A DNA stretch of 10,303 bases from Bacteroidota bacterium (GCA_005800865.1 SYEI01000024.1:1-10303), one strand, 5' to 3'; shown: positions 1-8,188, counted from the stretch's first letter. Notes: generated from the sequence alone by a model not told the origin. Numbers and translations: made by a program.

Positions 1-944
1 AATTAAATGAAGCAGAAAATCAAAAAAAGAAAATTTATCTGTTGGTTGCATTAGTAGGAATTTTTGTTCTTGGCTTTGTATTGGTTATTCTATACAGAAA
101 TAATGTTTTAAAACAGAAAACAAATAGTAATCTTGAGGCTTTTAACAAAGAGATTAATCATCAAAAAGAATTAGTTGAGGTTAAGAATAAAGAGATTACC
201 GACAGTATTAATTATGCTAAACGTATACAGCAAAGTATTTTAACGAGCGACAATTATTTTAAAAAGCATACTACTGACTTTTTTATTTTATTTAAGCCTA
301 AAGACATTGTGAGTGGTGATTTTTATTGGGCATTTAGTCATGAACATAAGTTTATGGTAATGACGGCAGATTGCACTGGGCATGGTGTTCCAGGAGCCAT
401 GATGAGTATGATGGGGATTAATTTTTTAAATGAGATTGTAAATGAAAAAGATATTGCTCATCCTGCTAAAATTTTAAATCAGCTTAGAACAGATATTATT
501 AAGGCATTAAATCCAGAGGGAAGCATGGTCGAAACCAAGGATGGAATGGATTGCTGTTTATGTAGTTTTGATTTTAGTGAAATGAAATTAACCTACTCAA
601 ATGCTAATAATAATTTTTATATCATTCGAGGTAATGAACTCATAGTTTCTAAATCAAATAAAATGCCTGTTGGCGCTGGTCATTCGGCTGATAAACTATT
701 TGACGAGTATGTGATGGATATTAAAAAAGGGGATTTAGTTATTACGTTAACAGATGGTTACGCAGATCAATTTGGTGGCCAAAAAGGTAAAAAATTTAAG
801 TATAAACAATTGGAAGAATTATTATTTGCTAATTCACATTTGCCGCTTAAAGAGATTAAAACAAAATTAAACGAATCAATAGAATATTGGAGAGGTGATT
901 TGGAGCAGGTGGATGATATATGTGTTATCGGTATAAAAATTTAA
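1..944 (+). CDS. Membrane-anchored SpoIIE-type PP2C serine/threonine phosphatase (5' partial)
   Basis: This is the C-terminal part of a sensor phosphatase. The frame is open to the left edge, so the true start and the N-terminal sensor (often TPR repeats in Bacteroidota homologues, not visible here) lie outside. Numbering from the TTG codon at 42: a transmembrane helix (about 1-18), a charged coiled coil (about 22-56), the linker SINYAKRIQQSILTS (55-69) typical of Bacteroidota SpoIIE proteins, then the phosphatase domain to the end. Metal-ligand aspartates expected for PP2C/SpoIIE folds are present: SGD (D93), ADCTGHG (D110), LTDG (D238) and VDD (D291/D292), so it should be active. By family knowledge it dephosphorylates a Ser/Thr-phosphorylated partner, often an anti-sigma-factor antagonist, in the cytoplasm, controlled through the helical linker. 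No such partner gene is in view. The next gene starts 4 bases after the stop, suggesting an operon. Confidence 0.94.
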   Translation, partial: LNEAENQKKKIYLLVALVGIFVLGFVLVILYRNNVLKQKTNSNLEAFNKEINHQKELVEVKNKEITDSINYAKRIQQSILTSDNYFKKHTTDFFILFKPKDIVSGDFYWAFSHEHKFMVMTADCTGHGVPGAMMSMMGINFLNEIVNEKDIAHPAKILNQLRTDIIKALNPEGSMVETKDGMDCCLCSFDFSEMKLTYSNANNNFYIIRGNELIVSKSNKMPVGAGHSADKLFDEYVMDIKKGDLVITLTDGYADQFGGQKGKKFKYKQLEELLFANSHLPLKEIKTKLNESIEYWRGDLEQVDDICVIGIKI

Positions 945-948
945 AATT

Positions 949-1923
949 ATGGCAGTAAAAGAGTTCAATCCGTTTTTGTTTTACAGTAAGCAATTGCAAG
1001 CTTTGTTGACTAAAGCTTCTAAACAAAAAAATCCAGCACTTTGGTTATATGCCAATGATGCCAGAACTCCATTGTTTATGCTGGAAGGTTTAACTAGACT
1101 TCATAATAAAGCATTTGATGAAAAGATATTTGATAAATGGAATAAACGATTTAAAAAATTAGAAGATTTATTTGGTGAGATTGATCAATATTTAGTTTTA
1201 GAAAAGGAATTAAAAACGAATAAAAAAGTAACAAAGGAAGTCTTGAAATATTTTGCAGTCAATGCAAATAGTTTAATTAACAAATGTAATCAGCGTCTAA
1301 CTGAGAAAGAATGGTTAAATAATAAGCTCCTTAGTTTTGACGAAAAACTAAGTGAATTTAGTGTTGATTATAGTAAAGAATATTCTGATGAAATTACATT
1401 TTCGCTAATTGATGAAATTGATGCTATTCTTAGTTTTTGTGAGAAATGTGAATATCAATTTACAAAGTTAGAAGAGCAAGTACATGAGTTAAGACGCAAA
1501 TTACGTTGGTTAAGTATATATGCGCAAGCCTTACAAGGATTGATACAATTAAAGAAATCGACTAAGAAATCAAAGTATCAGTTGCATTATTTTACAAAAG
1601 AGGTTTTAAATTCACCATATAATAAGTTGCCTGCCAAACCTAAAAATACTGCTATTATTGAATTTGATACCGATTCTTTTTTCGCTTTAAGTTGGTTGAT
1701 TAAAGAATTGGGTAAACTAAAAGACGATGGCTTAAAATCTGAACATTTAAGTCATGCTATTTTTATTTTGGACGATCTTACGGAGCTTCAAGCTAGAGAA
1801 AAGGCGAATGTAATTTTAGGAAATAAGAAAACAATAGAAGTGGATATTTTAAAACAAGCTTCAGAAATTTTAAAAGTTGCTTTATCTAAAGATAAAATTT
1901 TAGATACGTTAGTTATCTCATAA
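949..1923 (+). CDS. Helical protein resembling a divergent CHAD domain; function unknown
   Basis: A 324-residue, strongly helical, lysine-rich protein with no signal peptide or membrane segment, so probably cytoplasmic. I do not recognise it by name, but it has the two-half layout of CHAD domains. The first arm (about 30-85) has NDARTPLFMLEGLTRL (36-51) where CHAD has its H-x-x-R-x-x-x-R-R helix, followed by LFGEIDQYLVL (74-84) where CHAD has its LGxxRDxDVL motif. The second arm has VHELRRKLRWLSIYAQAL (178-195), close to the CHAD HxLRKxxKRLRY helix. The first-arm histidine and the arginine of the RD motif are not conserved, so it is divergent. CHAD proteins bind polyphosphate through basic residues; that role here is inference only. 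ATG start 4 bases after the phosphatase stop; no Shine-Dalgarno, as is usual in this phylum. Its last 11 bases overlap the 3' end of the converging porU2-like gene. Confidence 0.72.
   Translation: MAVKEFNPFLFYSKQLQALLTKASKQKNPALWLYANDARTPLFMLEGLTRLHNKAFDEKIFDKWNKRFKKLEDLFGEIDQYLVLEKELKTNKKVTKEVLKYFAVNANSLINKCNQRLTEKEWLNNKLLSFDEKLSEFSVDYSKEYSDEITFSLIDEIDAILSFCEKCEYQFTKLEEQVHELRRKLRWLSIYAQALQGLIQLKKSTKKSKYQLHYFTKEVLNSPYNKLPAKPKNTAIIEFDTDSFFALSWLIKELGKLKDDGLKSEHLSHAIFILDDLTELQAREKANVILGNKKTIEVDILKQASEILKVALSKDKILDTLVIS
1913..1923. other. Tail-to-tail overlap of two convergent genes
   Basis: The plus-strand gene ends with TAA at 1921-1923, while the minus-strand porU2-like gene ends with TAA read from 1915 to 1913. 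Their coding 3' ends therefore share 11 bases. There is no intergenic room for a terminator, so each transcript must end inside the other gene. The only nearby hairpin I see is the AT-only-flanked TTTATC-TAAA-GATAAA at 1881-1896, which is weak. Confidence 0.9.
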
Positions 1924-4900
1924 TTACCATCTTGCCAATTCCCTTCTTAAAGAAAGAATCCGCATCGGTTTGTCTCTTCTCAACAGATTGACCATTACTG
2001 CGAGTAATTACTTTATACAAATAAACACCATTGGCTAGCTTGTCGCCAAATTCATCTTTCCCATCCCAGGCATACTCTGTAATATTACGTCCTACATGTA
2101 AATTCCCTAATTCTTCTTTGGTGATTTCTCTTACTACTTTACCAGTAATGGTCATGATTTGTATGGTAAAAATGTCAGGTATTTCGTTGCCAGTTAATGT
2201 AAATACAAATCTTGTGGATGTACTAAATGGGTTAGGGTAATTTAAAACTTCGGTAATGGTTTGTTTATTAATAATTTCAAATTGAATGTTATAATCTGTT
2301 GCACCCGATACGTTACTACTTCTATCAACAGCCTGTACAATCATTTTGTATTTGCCATCTTCCACAAATTCTGGTCTCCATTCAATTTTACAAGAGTTGT
2401 TTGGCAATTGCGCTGGTGAAAATTGTAAAGCATTTGAAAAGAAAATTCTTTTCTCACTAGATTGATTAGGATATTTAATAAACACTTTAAAATTACTAGT
2501 GTCGTTTAGGGCTAAGTATTTGTTTTCGTCTTTTAGGGTTACTAATACGTGTGGTTTAGATGAGATAATATCACCATTTAAAATATGAGTGCCATCAAAA
2601 GTCACATCTAATAAAGGGTTAATATTATCCTTACTTACATTAAATCCAATACGTGCCACATTATTAAAATGATATTGTTCCAATTGATATTTAGAATGAT
2701 TTTCAGGATTCACATCCACCCATAAATAGTTAAAGCCGGCAAACTGACCAATACCATTAGCATTAAATGTATTAAATTTAATCGTGTCAAGAATCACTTG
2801 ATTAGGTACAAATGGTTTTGCCTTTAATTTATATGGTAATGGATGAATAACACGTTGAGCATCTTCAATCCAGTAGGTTACTAATAAACTGTCTGTGAAA
2901 GGAACAGTACCAATATTTTGTATGGGTAAATGCACAATTAAATTATCTCCTTCTTGCAAGGCTTGTAATGTTGAACTGTTAGTAAAGCCTTGTTGCGGAT
3001 TAATAGCGCATTCAGGAATTGGATCAAAATATACTTGCCATTTTTTAAGTTGAGCTGGAGTTGTATAAACATTATCCCGCATAAAAGCAATTAATTGCAT
3101 TGTTGGGTATGTAGTAGCTGAAATGTAATTTGATAAATCATACACATCTGCACTATCCTTTGGGAAAACAACCGACATTGTATCTTTAGTGCCGTTAGAT
3201 TTAATCCCAATAATTCTTAGAAATATACTATCTGCATTTGTTGATTCTAGAGATTGTTGTCGCCAATGTAAGCTATTCCATTTAGTGGCTGGACCAATGA
3301 TTTCAGATAAAATGTAGCCGTTGTTCCAATTTGTTTTAATAGAGTCCTCTAAATAAATAATACTATTAGGGCTAGAACCAACTACTTCATGCGCTTGTCC
3401 AGAAGACATTCCTTTTGTTCCATAAATAATGATAGGAATTGTATCGCCAACAAGATTACTATTTGATATAAAACTGCTACCAAAACTTTCAAACTGTGAT
3501 TTTAATCCAGCTGAAAATCCAGAACTTAAATGGTTTTGATTAGAGTAAGCTAATATTTTAGCTCCATTTGGTACGTTATTTAATAAATTGAATAAATCCT
3601 GTTGCCATAGTGGAGTTGGTCCACAGAAAGTATTGACTCCAAAATCGTAAGCATATAACGGTCTGTTATAGCAATGACAATTCCCTTGAGGTGTAAACCC
3701 TACAGGAGGAAGATTCTCTTCTGGTTCAGCAGAAATAGAATCGATGATGGCGATAGTCCAACCACTAAAAGGTGCGCATGGATGAAGGTGTTGCACAAAA
3801 CCATTGATAGAATAGTTAATCGATGTCCAAGGAATAACATTATGAAAACCATTACGGCAAGCAATAGAACTGTAAGTGTTATTAAATTCAAACTTCCGTG
3901 ATGGCCTATTGAATGTTACAAATTGGTATCTGTCGTTTTTAAATTGATGGAAATGTGATTGACCCCAACCAGTTTTGTTATGGTATACCTGAAACGAGCT
4001 CTCTCTCCAGTTTGTATAATCGTTTGGTAAAATCGAATCTTTAGTGATTCTCCAGAAATAAACGGTGCTATCTGTAAACGGTAAATTAACCGTCCATTGT
4101 ATTACACCTCCCACACTGTTTATCACTGTTGTATTTATGGGATTGATAAATGTGTCGTTTGTATCTAATTGAATTCGATAAGCTGCTGAGGCGGCAAAAG
4201 GATCAGCCGTTGTTGCTTTTAACGTAATTTGAGGAGTGTTTGGTATAATAGCGTATTGGTATGGATACACAGGCATTACATCTCCACCAGGGATAAATAA
4301 ATCAACAAAACCATTAGTTGTATTATTAGTTTCTGCCATTTCATTCATCTCATAATAAGAATCAATACGCACGTAGAAATGATTTAAGCCAACGTGTTTT
4401 GCGTAATCTTTTTCAACAAAAAAACTCAGCGTGTCTTTGTTCATCGGCGCTTTAATTTGTTTAAAATAGGTTGTCGAGTCACCGTTAGGGAAATAATGTT
4501 CTACACTCACAATAAACGTATCTAAAATGGCCTTTGCATTGTTTTTAATAACGATATTAATACCTATAGAATCTAAGTGAGTAGTCGTATTAAAATACAC
4601 GCTTGAATTTGTAATTTCATAATCTGGTTTGGGAAAGGCATTTAATTTAACGGAAGGATCGCCTTCTAAAGTCATTTCTAAACTTGTAATATGTTGTAGT
4701 TGATCGTTTAAAATGGATGTTTTCTTTGAGGCGCTTTTTACAGCGTCACCAATGCCTTTGTAATAAGTTTCGGAGGCTATTGTTAAATAAAAATCTCTTG
4801 AAAAATTATAAAGTGTGTTTACTACGCCTGCCGAAGATGATGCTAAGAAACCGATACTACCTCTATTAGGAATCAAAGTAAACACTTCACTCGTACTATT

Positions 4901-6982
4901 GGCATCTGGTAAATGTATATTTCCCGAATAACAAGAGTTGGCTAAAAATAAGGGGTATTTAAACTGATTATCATAAGCTAAAGGATTATCAATAGCTTGA
5001 TCAAAACCAGTAGTTGAGCCATGTCCAAAAAAAGTAATTAATGAACAGCCGTAATCGATGAGTTGCTTGATGGAGTCACTTACTGTAATTTGAATAGGAG
5101 CAGAGGTTGTTTTTTGAAATGGAAATATTCTTGCGCCATAAAGTGTATCTTCAATAATATTACCAAATACTTCTAAATATGATCTAAAAGCATCCTGTTG
5201 CTGAAAATCTTCACCTCCGCTAAAATGAAGCACTCGTTTGTGCCAATCTAATGGAGGCGAGATTGACCCTAAACCATTTATTGAAGTTCCTTCATGTTCT
5301 TTTACTTTATCTAAATTAGTGGTGACATCTGCCCCATTTTTTGCAGAAATTCTTCCTACAGGTATAAAAGGTGTAATTGAATTGGCTCCATGTATTCCAG
5401 CAGTTAATGAATTGTCGGATGATGGATGTCCTAATGTTGGAACTTTATTTGCATTCCAGTTATTTGCATTAATTCTCACATCAGAATTCTGGATTGATTT
5501 TCCAATTAATAATAAATATTTAGGTGGTACTGCTAATGCATCACTTAAGTATTTACAGAAATTTTTTATAGCTAAAGGATTTTTTGTATTTCCATAAGCA
5601 AATTGATCATACAAATCATCAATATCAGCCATAATTACAAGATTGCTTCCGCCTAATAAAGTTTCTCTGTATTGCTTATATAAGTTAGCTTGAGTTTGTA
5701 GGCTTTTGTGAGTAACAATTAAAAAAGCAGAATCAGGATTTGTTGTGTAATAATTTACAAAGAATCCTGTTTGGTTAACTGGAGAAAGTAAATTAACTGA
5801 GTAAATATTAGCAGTAGTCGTTAAAAAACATTCTTTTTGAGAACTCGAATTTGGCACTAATGCTTTTACATTGCTTCCCGAAACCACAGTAGGAATGTAT
5901 TTATGATTTGTTAAATCATATAGAATAACTTGTGAGGTACCAACATTTACATTTTGAATATCTAAAAAAGCTTTTGAGCCAACAGAAGCATTATTTAAAT
6001 AAAACTGCTGTTCTGACGCGTTTGATAAATCAGGAACTTGAGGATATTTTATGGAGATATAATGCACATTTGTTAGATGAATAGCATTTGGTACTGATGC
6101 AAAAAGAGGATTGTTTTCGCTGCTAACGATAATTTGCGAAGAGTTTTGTAACTGATTGGCTGTTAACTGTTTTTCTATATAAAACTGATTAACTCCCATA
6201 AACGTCGTATCATTAACGCTAACGGTATTTCCTAAATTATCAATGTACTGAAATTTTATTTGATGATCATAAGTAATACCCGAAACATAGTTTTCAGAAG
6301 CACCCGAATAACTTGTTTTTATATACACTGGCAAATTAGATGGATAAATGTTGAGGTTACTAAAATTGGTTTGTTTTGAAGATCCTTTATTTATATTAAA
6401 TCCTGATCCTTCACCTAACATATACCTAGGGTCAGAAATAACTCCTAAATAGGTTTTACCTAAAGAATAGCTGTTCTTATAGGCTTCAATTTTTTCATTA
6501 TAAAAATAAGCAGCAGCAGTATATCCAACAAAGTTTACATCCGTTTCGCGTTGCACACGTTTATTGCTTAAGGAACCATTCCATGTTAAGTAAGCATAAT
6601 TGGTGTCATTAAATAAAGCAATATAAGGGTTGGGTAATCGTGTAATGTTTGTATAAGCTGAAGAATCAAAACTTGCATCATTTTTTTTAGCGTAAAATTC
6701 GATGTAATCAGTAGTATTAAAAACATTATCACTTTCATCATTGATGTTAATGTATTGTTCTTGCCCCTTAATAAATAACTGAAAATTTTTAGGGTTTATA
6801 GAGGAAACTGGTATTCCTGAATTAACAAGTGTATTATAATCTATACGGTATAATCCAGTATTTGGAATGCTAATCTTGTAATGCTTTTGTCCGAAGTTTA
6901 TCCATTCATTTCCATATTGTTGAGCAGCTAAATTAGCTGTTATAAAAATTATCGTAAATAAAATGAATAAACGTTTTATCAT
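1913..6982 (-). CDS. porU2: PorU2-like T9SS sortase, C25 (gingipain-family) cysteine peptidase, 1689 residues
   Basis: Probable surface protease/sortase of the type IX secretion system. PorU-family C25 peptidases cleave the C-terminal signal of secreted proteins and attach them to the outer surface. Seen: signal peptide (1-20, ending ANLAAQ); PorU-type N-terminal region (GLYRIDYNTL, 43-52); C25 domain about 418-780 with an intact dyad, H654 in FFGHGS and C684 in NSCYSG, closing with GDPSVKL (774-780); a CARDB-like beta domain (about 790-895, with ETNN); an Fn3-like segment (about 905-1000); a cysteine-containing region (about 1042-1210) resembling the ILEI/FAM3 fold; further beta domains; and a T9SS/FlgD-like C-terminal domain from NYPNPFSTSTRF (1581-1592) through NGVYLYKV (1651-1658), then an unusual tail ending KKGIGKMVIMR. 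It is longer than classical PorU (about 1150-1300 residues), matching the PorU2 type. The ATG overlaps the stop of the porV2-like gene, so translation is probably coupled. Specific substrates are unknown. Confidence 0.88.
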   Translation of the reverse strand: MIKRLFILFTIIFITANLAAQQYGNEWINFGQKHYKISIPNTGLYRIDYNTLVNSGIPVSSINPKNFQLFIKGQEQYININDESDNVFNTTDYIEFYAKKNDASFDSSAYTNITRLPNPYIALFNDTNYAYLTWNGSLSNKRVQRETDVNFVGYTAAAYFYNEKIEAYKNSYSLGKTYLGVISDPRYMLGEGSGFNINKGSSKQTNFSNLNIYPSNLPVYIKTSYSGASENYVSGITYDHQIKFQYIDNLGNTVSVNDTTFMGVNQFYIEKQLTANQLQNSSQIIVSSENNPLFASVPNAIHLTNVHYISIKYPQVPDLSNASEQQFYLNNASVGSKAFLDIQNVNVGTSQVILYDLTNHKYIPTVVSGSNVKALVPNSSSQKECFLTTTANIYSVNLLSPVNQTGFFVNYYTTNPDSAFLIVTHKSLQTQANLYKQYRETLLGGSNLVIMADIDDLYDQFAYGNTKNPLAIKNFCKYLSDALAVPPKYLLLIGKSIQNSDVRINANNWNANKVPTLGHPSSDNSLTAGIHGANSITPFIPVGRISAKNGADVTTNLDKVKEHEGTSINGLGSISPPLDWHKRVLHFSGGEDFQQQDAFRSYLEVFGNIIEDTLYGARIFPFQKTTSAPIQITVSDSIKQLIDYGCSLITFFGHGSTTGFDQAIDNPLAYDNQFKYPLFLANSCYSGNIHLPDANSTSEVFTLIPNRGSIGFLASSSAGVVNTLYNFSRDFYLTIASETYYKGIGDAVKSASKKTSILNDQLQHITSLEMTLEGDPSVKLNAFPKPDYEITNSSVYFNTTTHLDSIGINIVIKNNAKAILDTFIVSVEHYFPNGDSTTYFKQIKAPMNKDTLSFFVEKDYAKHVGLNHFYVRIDSYYEMNEMAETNNTTNGFVDLFIPGGDVMPVYPYQYAIIPNTPQITLKATTADPFAASAAYRIQLDTNDTFINPINTTVINSVGGVIQWTVNLPFTDSTVYFWRITKDSILPNDYTNWRESSFQVYHNKTGWGQSHFHQFKNDRYQFVTFNRPSRKFEFNNTYSSIACRNGFHNVIPWTSINYSINGFVQHLHPCAPFSGWTIAIIDSISAEPEENLPPVGFTPQGNCHCYNRPLYAYDFGVNTFCGPTPLWQQDLFNLLNNVPNGAKILAYSNQNHLSSGFSAGLKSQFESFGSSFISNSNLVGDTIPIIIYGTKGMSSGQAHEVVGSSPNSIIYLEDSIKTNWNNGYILSEIIGPATKWNSLHWRQQSLESTNADSIFLRIIGIKSNGTKDTMSVVFPKDSADVYDLSNYISATTYPTMQLIAFMRDNVYTTPAQLKKWQVYFDPIPECAINPQQGFTNSSTLQALQEGDNLIVHLPIQNIGTVPFTDSLLVTYWIEDAQRVIHPLPYKLKAKPFVPNQVILDTIKFNTFNANGIGQFAGFNYLWVDVNPENHSKYQLEQYHFNNVARIGFNVSKDNINPLLDVTFDGTHILNGDIISSKPHVLVTLKDENKYLALNDTSNFKVFIKYPNQSSEKRIFFSNALQFSPAQLPNNSCKIEWRPEFVEDGKYKMIVQAVDRSSNVSGATDYNIQFEIINKQTITEVLNYPNPFSTSTRFVFTLTGNEIPDIFTIQIMTITGKVVREITKEELGNLHVGRNITEYAWDGKDEFGDKLANGVYLYKVITRSNGQSVEKRQTDADSFFKKGIGKMVIMR
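6979..6982 (-). other. ATGA stop/start overlap coupling porV2 and porU2
   Basis: On the minus strand the TGA stop of the porV2-like gene (6981-6979) shares bases with the ATG start of the porU2-like gene (6982-6980). No Shine-Dalgarno-like sequence precedes this ATG. Terminating ribosomes therefore probably restart here, which would tie the amounts of the two partner proteins together. The start is further supported by the signal peptide beginning exactly at this codon. Confidence 0.85.
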
Positions 6983-8061
6983 TTAGAGAGTATTTTTTTA
7001 TTAATATCAATTTTAACTGTAAAAATGTGAGAGTAAAGGGAGGTCGACACATTTCCAATATTTGTCATTGCATAATCTAATGCAAAAATTTTATACTTAA
7101 TACCCACGCCAATATTAGGCTGTACAGTCATTACATCAGTACCTGTTACGTTTTTGGCTTTTTGAATATTACCAAGCCCACCTCTCAAATAGATAAAACC
7201 TTTGTAACCAACTTCTAAACCTAAAGCAGGTTCCATACTCCAAGCTTTTGTTTTAACAACTGTATTACGTTTACCGTCAAATGTGTTGATGAAATTTAAT
7301 TCACCGCCTAGAGATATTTTATCTTTCCAAACAAACCAAGTGCGAGTAACACCTAATATTAATTTTGGAACTGTTACTTCAATGGAGTTACTAGGAATAT
7401 CATTGCCAGTAATGGCATATGTTTGTTTTACATCATCTGTTAAGTTATAAGACCATGCATTAAAAGTTCCAGTAACATCACGAGCCATCGCTGCAAAACG
7501 CCATTTTTTATAATCATACATTGCACCTGCATCTAAGCCAAAGCCCCAAGCACCACCAAATTCGCCTAACTTACGACGGATGATTTTTGCATTAACTCCA
7601 ATTTTTAATCCTTTTATTTTAACCATGTTGCGGGCATATGATAATAAAACTGCCGCATCAACTGCATTAAATGATTTTAATCGAGAATAATCTACATTGC
7701 CATTGGCATCAATTAACTCGGTTGTGTTAGGGATATTATCTACCCCAAATCGAATAAAGGTTAAACCCACAACGCTATTACTATCCACACGTTTAGAGCC
7801 TCCAATAAAATCGTATTTAGCAATACCAGCAAAATATTCTGCATGCATTAGTCCAATTTGTACATTGCTTTGTTGCAATTGTAATCCTGCTGGATTCCAG
7901 TAACCTGCCGTTACATCATTTACAGAAGCTACATTGGCATTTGCCATCGAAAGTGCTCTAGCTCCAACACCTACACTTAAAAATTCGTTACTATACTTTG
8001 CAATTTGTGCAAAGCTTATGGTTGAGATAGAAACAAACAATAAAACTACTAAGTTCTTCAT
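6979..8061 (-). CDS. porV2: PorV/PorQ-family outer-membrane beta-barrel protein (PorV2-like)
   Basis: A 360-residue outer-membrane protein, probable partner of the PorU2-like protease downstream. In the studied T9SS, PorV shuttles cargo and forms the attachment complex with PorU. Seen: signal peptide MKNLVVLLFVSISTISFAQ (1-19); the family signature just after it, FLSVGVGARALSM (27-39) and TAGYWNPAGL (51-60); then alternating beta strands typical of a FadL/PorV barrel, with a closing strand SHIFTVKIDI (344-353). Length matches the family (about 350-400). I chose the ATG at 8061 because it places the signal peptide at the N terminus; an in-frame TTG at 8100 would add 13 residues before it and is unlikely. 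Adjacency to a PorU2-like gene argues for PorV2 rather than PorQ or the main PorV. The order (barrel first, protease second) is the reverse of the porU-porV order common in flavobacteria, from memory. Confidence 0.9.
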   Translation of the reverse strand: MKNLVVLLFVSISTISFAQIAKYSNEFLSVGVGARALSMANANVASVNDVTAGYWNPAGLQLQQSNVQIGLMHAEYFAGIAKYDFIGGSKRVDSNSVVGLTFIRFGVDNIPNTTELIDANGNVDYSRLKSFNAVDAAVLLSYARNMVKIKGLKIGVNAKIIRRKLGEFGGAWGFGLDAGAMYDYKKWRFAAMARDVTGTFNAWSYNLTDDVKQTYAITGNDIPSNSIEVTVPKLILGVTRTWFVWKDKISLGGELNFINTFDGKRNTVVKTKAWSMEPALGLEVGYKGFIYLRGGLGNIQKAKNVTGTDVMTVQPNIGVGIKYKIFALDYAMTNIGNVSTSLYSHIFTVKIDINKKILSK

Positions 8062-8188
8062 AATCAGCTTAAAATTACGTAAATTTTTTAAAAACGACAA
8101 TATCTTGACTTAACGAATTTATTATTGAATTATTGCCTAGGATTTAATGAAAATGAGGTTTTATGAGGGTAAAACGCCGTTTTTATAT
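8062..8188 (-). promoter_or_regulatory. Intergenic region upstream of porV2: likely promoter zone with small repeats
   Basis: This 127-base AT-rich gap is the only real non-coding stretch and must hold any promoter for porV2-porU2. Reading the minus strand there is a possible Bacteroidota-type promoter: TTG at 8100-8098, a 20-base spacer, then TAATTTTA at 8077-8070 (consensus TAnnTTTG, final G missing). It would give an almost leaderless transcript, so it is a weak candidate. Also present are a 13-base near-palindrome, AAAACG-C-CGTTTT (8171-8183), just after the upstream gene's stop, and two ATGAGG copies (plus strand, 8153-8158 and 8163-8168) exactly 10 bases apart. The palindrome could act as a feeble terminator but has no following U-tract. 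Confidence 0.3.

Noticed and set aside
1881..1896. TTTATC-TAAA-GATAAA hairpin as terminator of the phosphatase operon
   Set aside because: The stem has a single G-C pair and no following U-run, and it lies within coding sequence.
2031..2240. 69-codon plus-strand open frame opposite the 3' end of the porU2-like gene
   Set aside because: It lies wholly antisense to a clearly coding region, has no domain pattern and no sensible start context.
1913..2257. Treating the porU2-like protein as an ordinary T9SS cargo protease because of its C-terminal signal-like domain
   Set aside because: The PorU-type N-terminal region, the coupled PorV-family gene and the extended tail fit the sortase family better, although a secreted C25 protease cannot be fully excluded.
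3674..3901. Overlapping short open frames on both strands (75 codons plus, 63 codons minus) inside porU2
   Set aside because: Both are alternative-frame readings of the cysteine-rich part of the porU2-like protein. The hydrophobic look of the minus-strand one comes from frame shift of AT-rich codons.
5238..5597. 119-codon plus-strand open frame opposite the C25 domain
   Set aside because: Antisense shadow of a conserved catalytic domain; composition is not protein-like and it lacks any recognisable motif.
7697..7903. 68-codon plus-strand open frame opposite porV2
   Set aside because: Antisense to the PorV signature region; no independent support.
8062..8100. Longer porV2-like protein starting at TTG 8100
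   Set aside because: It would bury the signal peptide 13 residues inside the protein; the ATG at 8061 gives a normal lipid-free signal peptide start.
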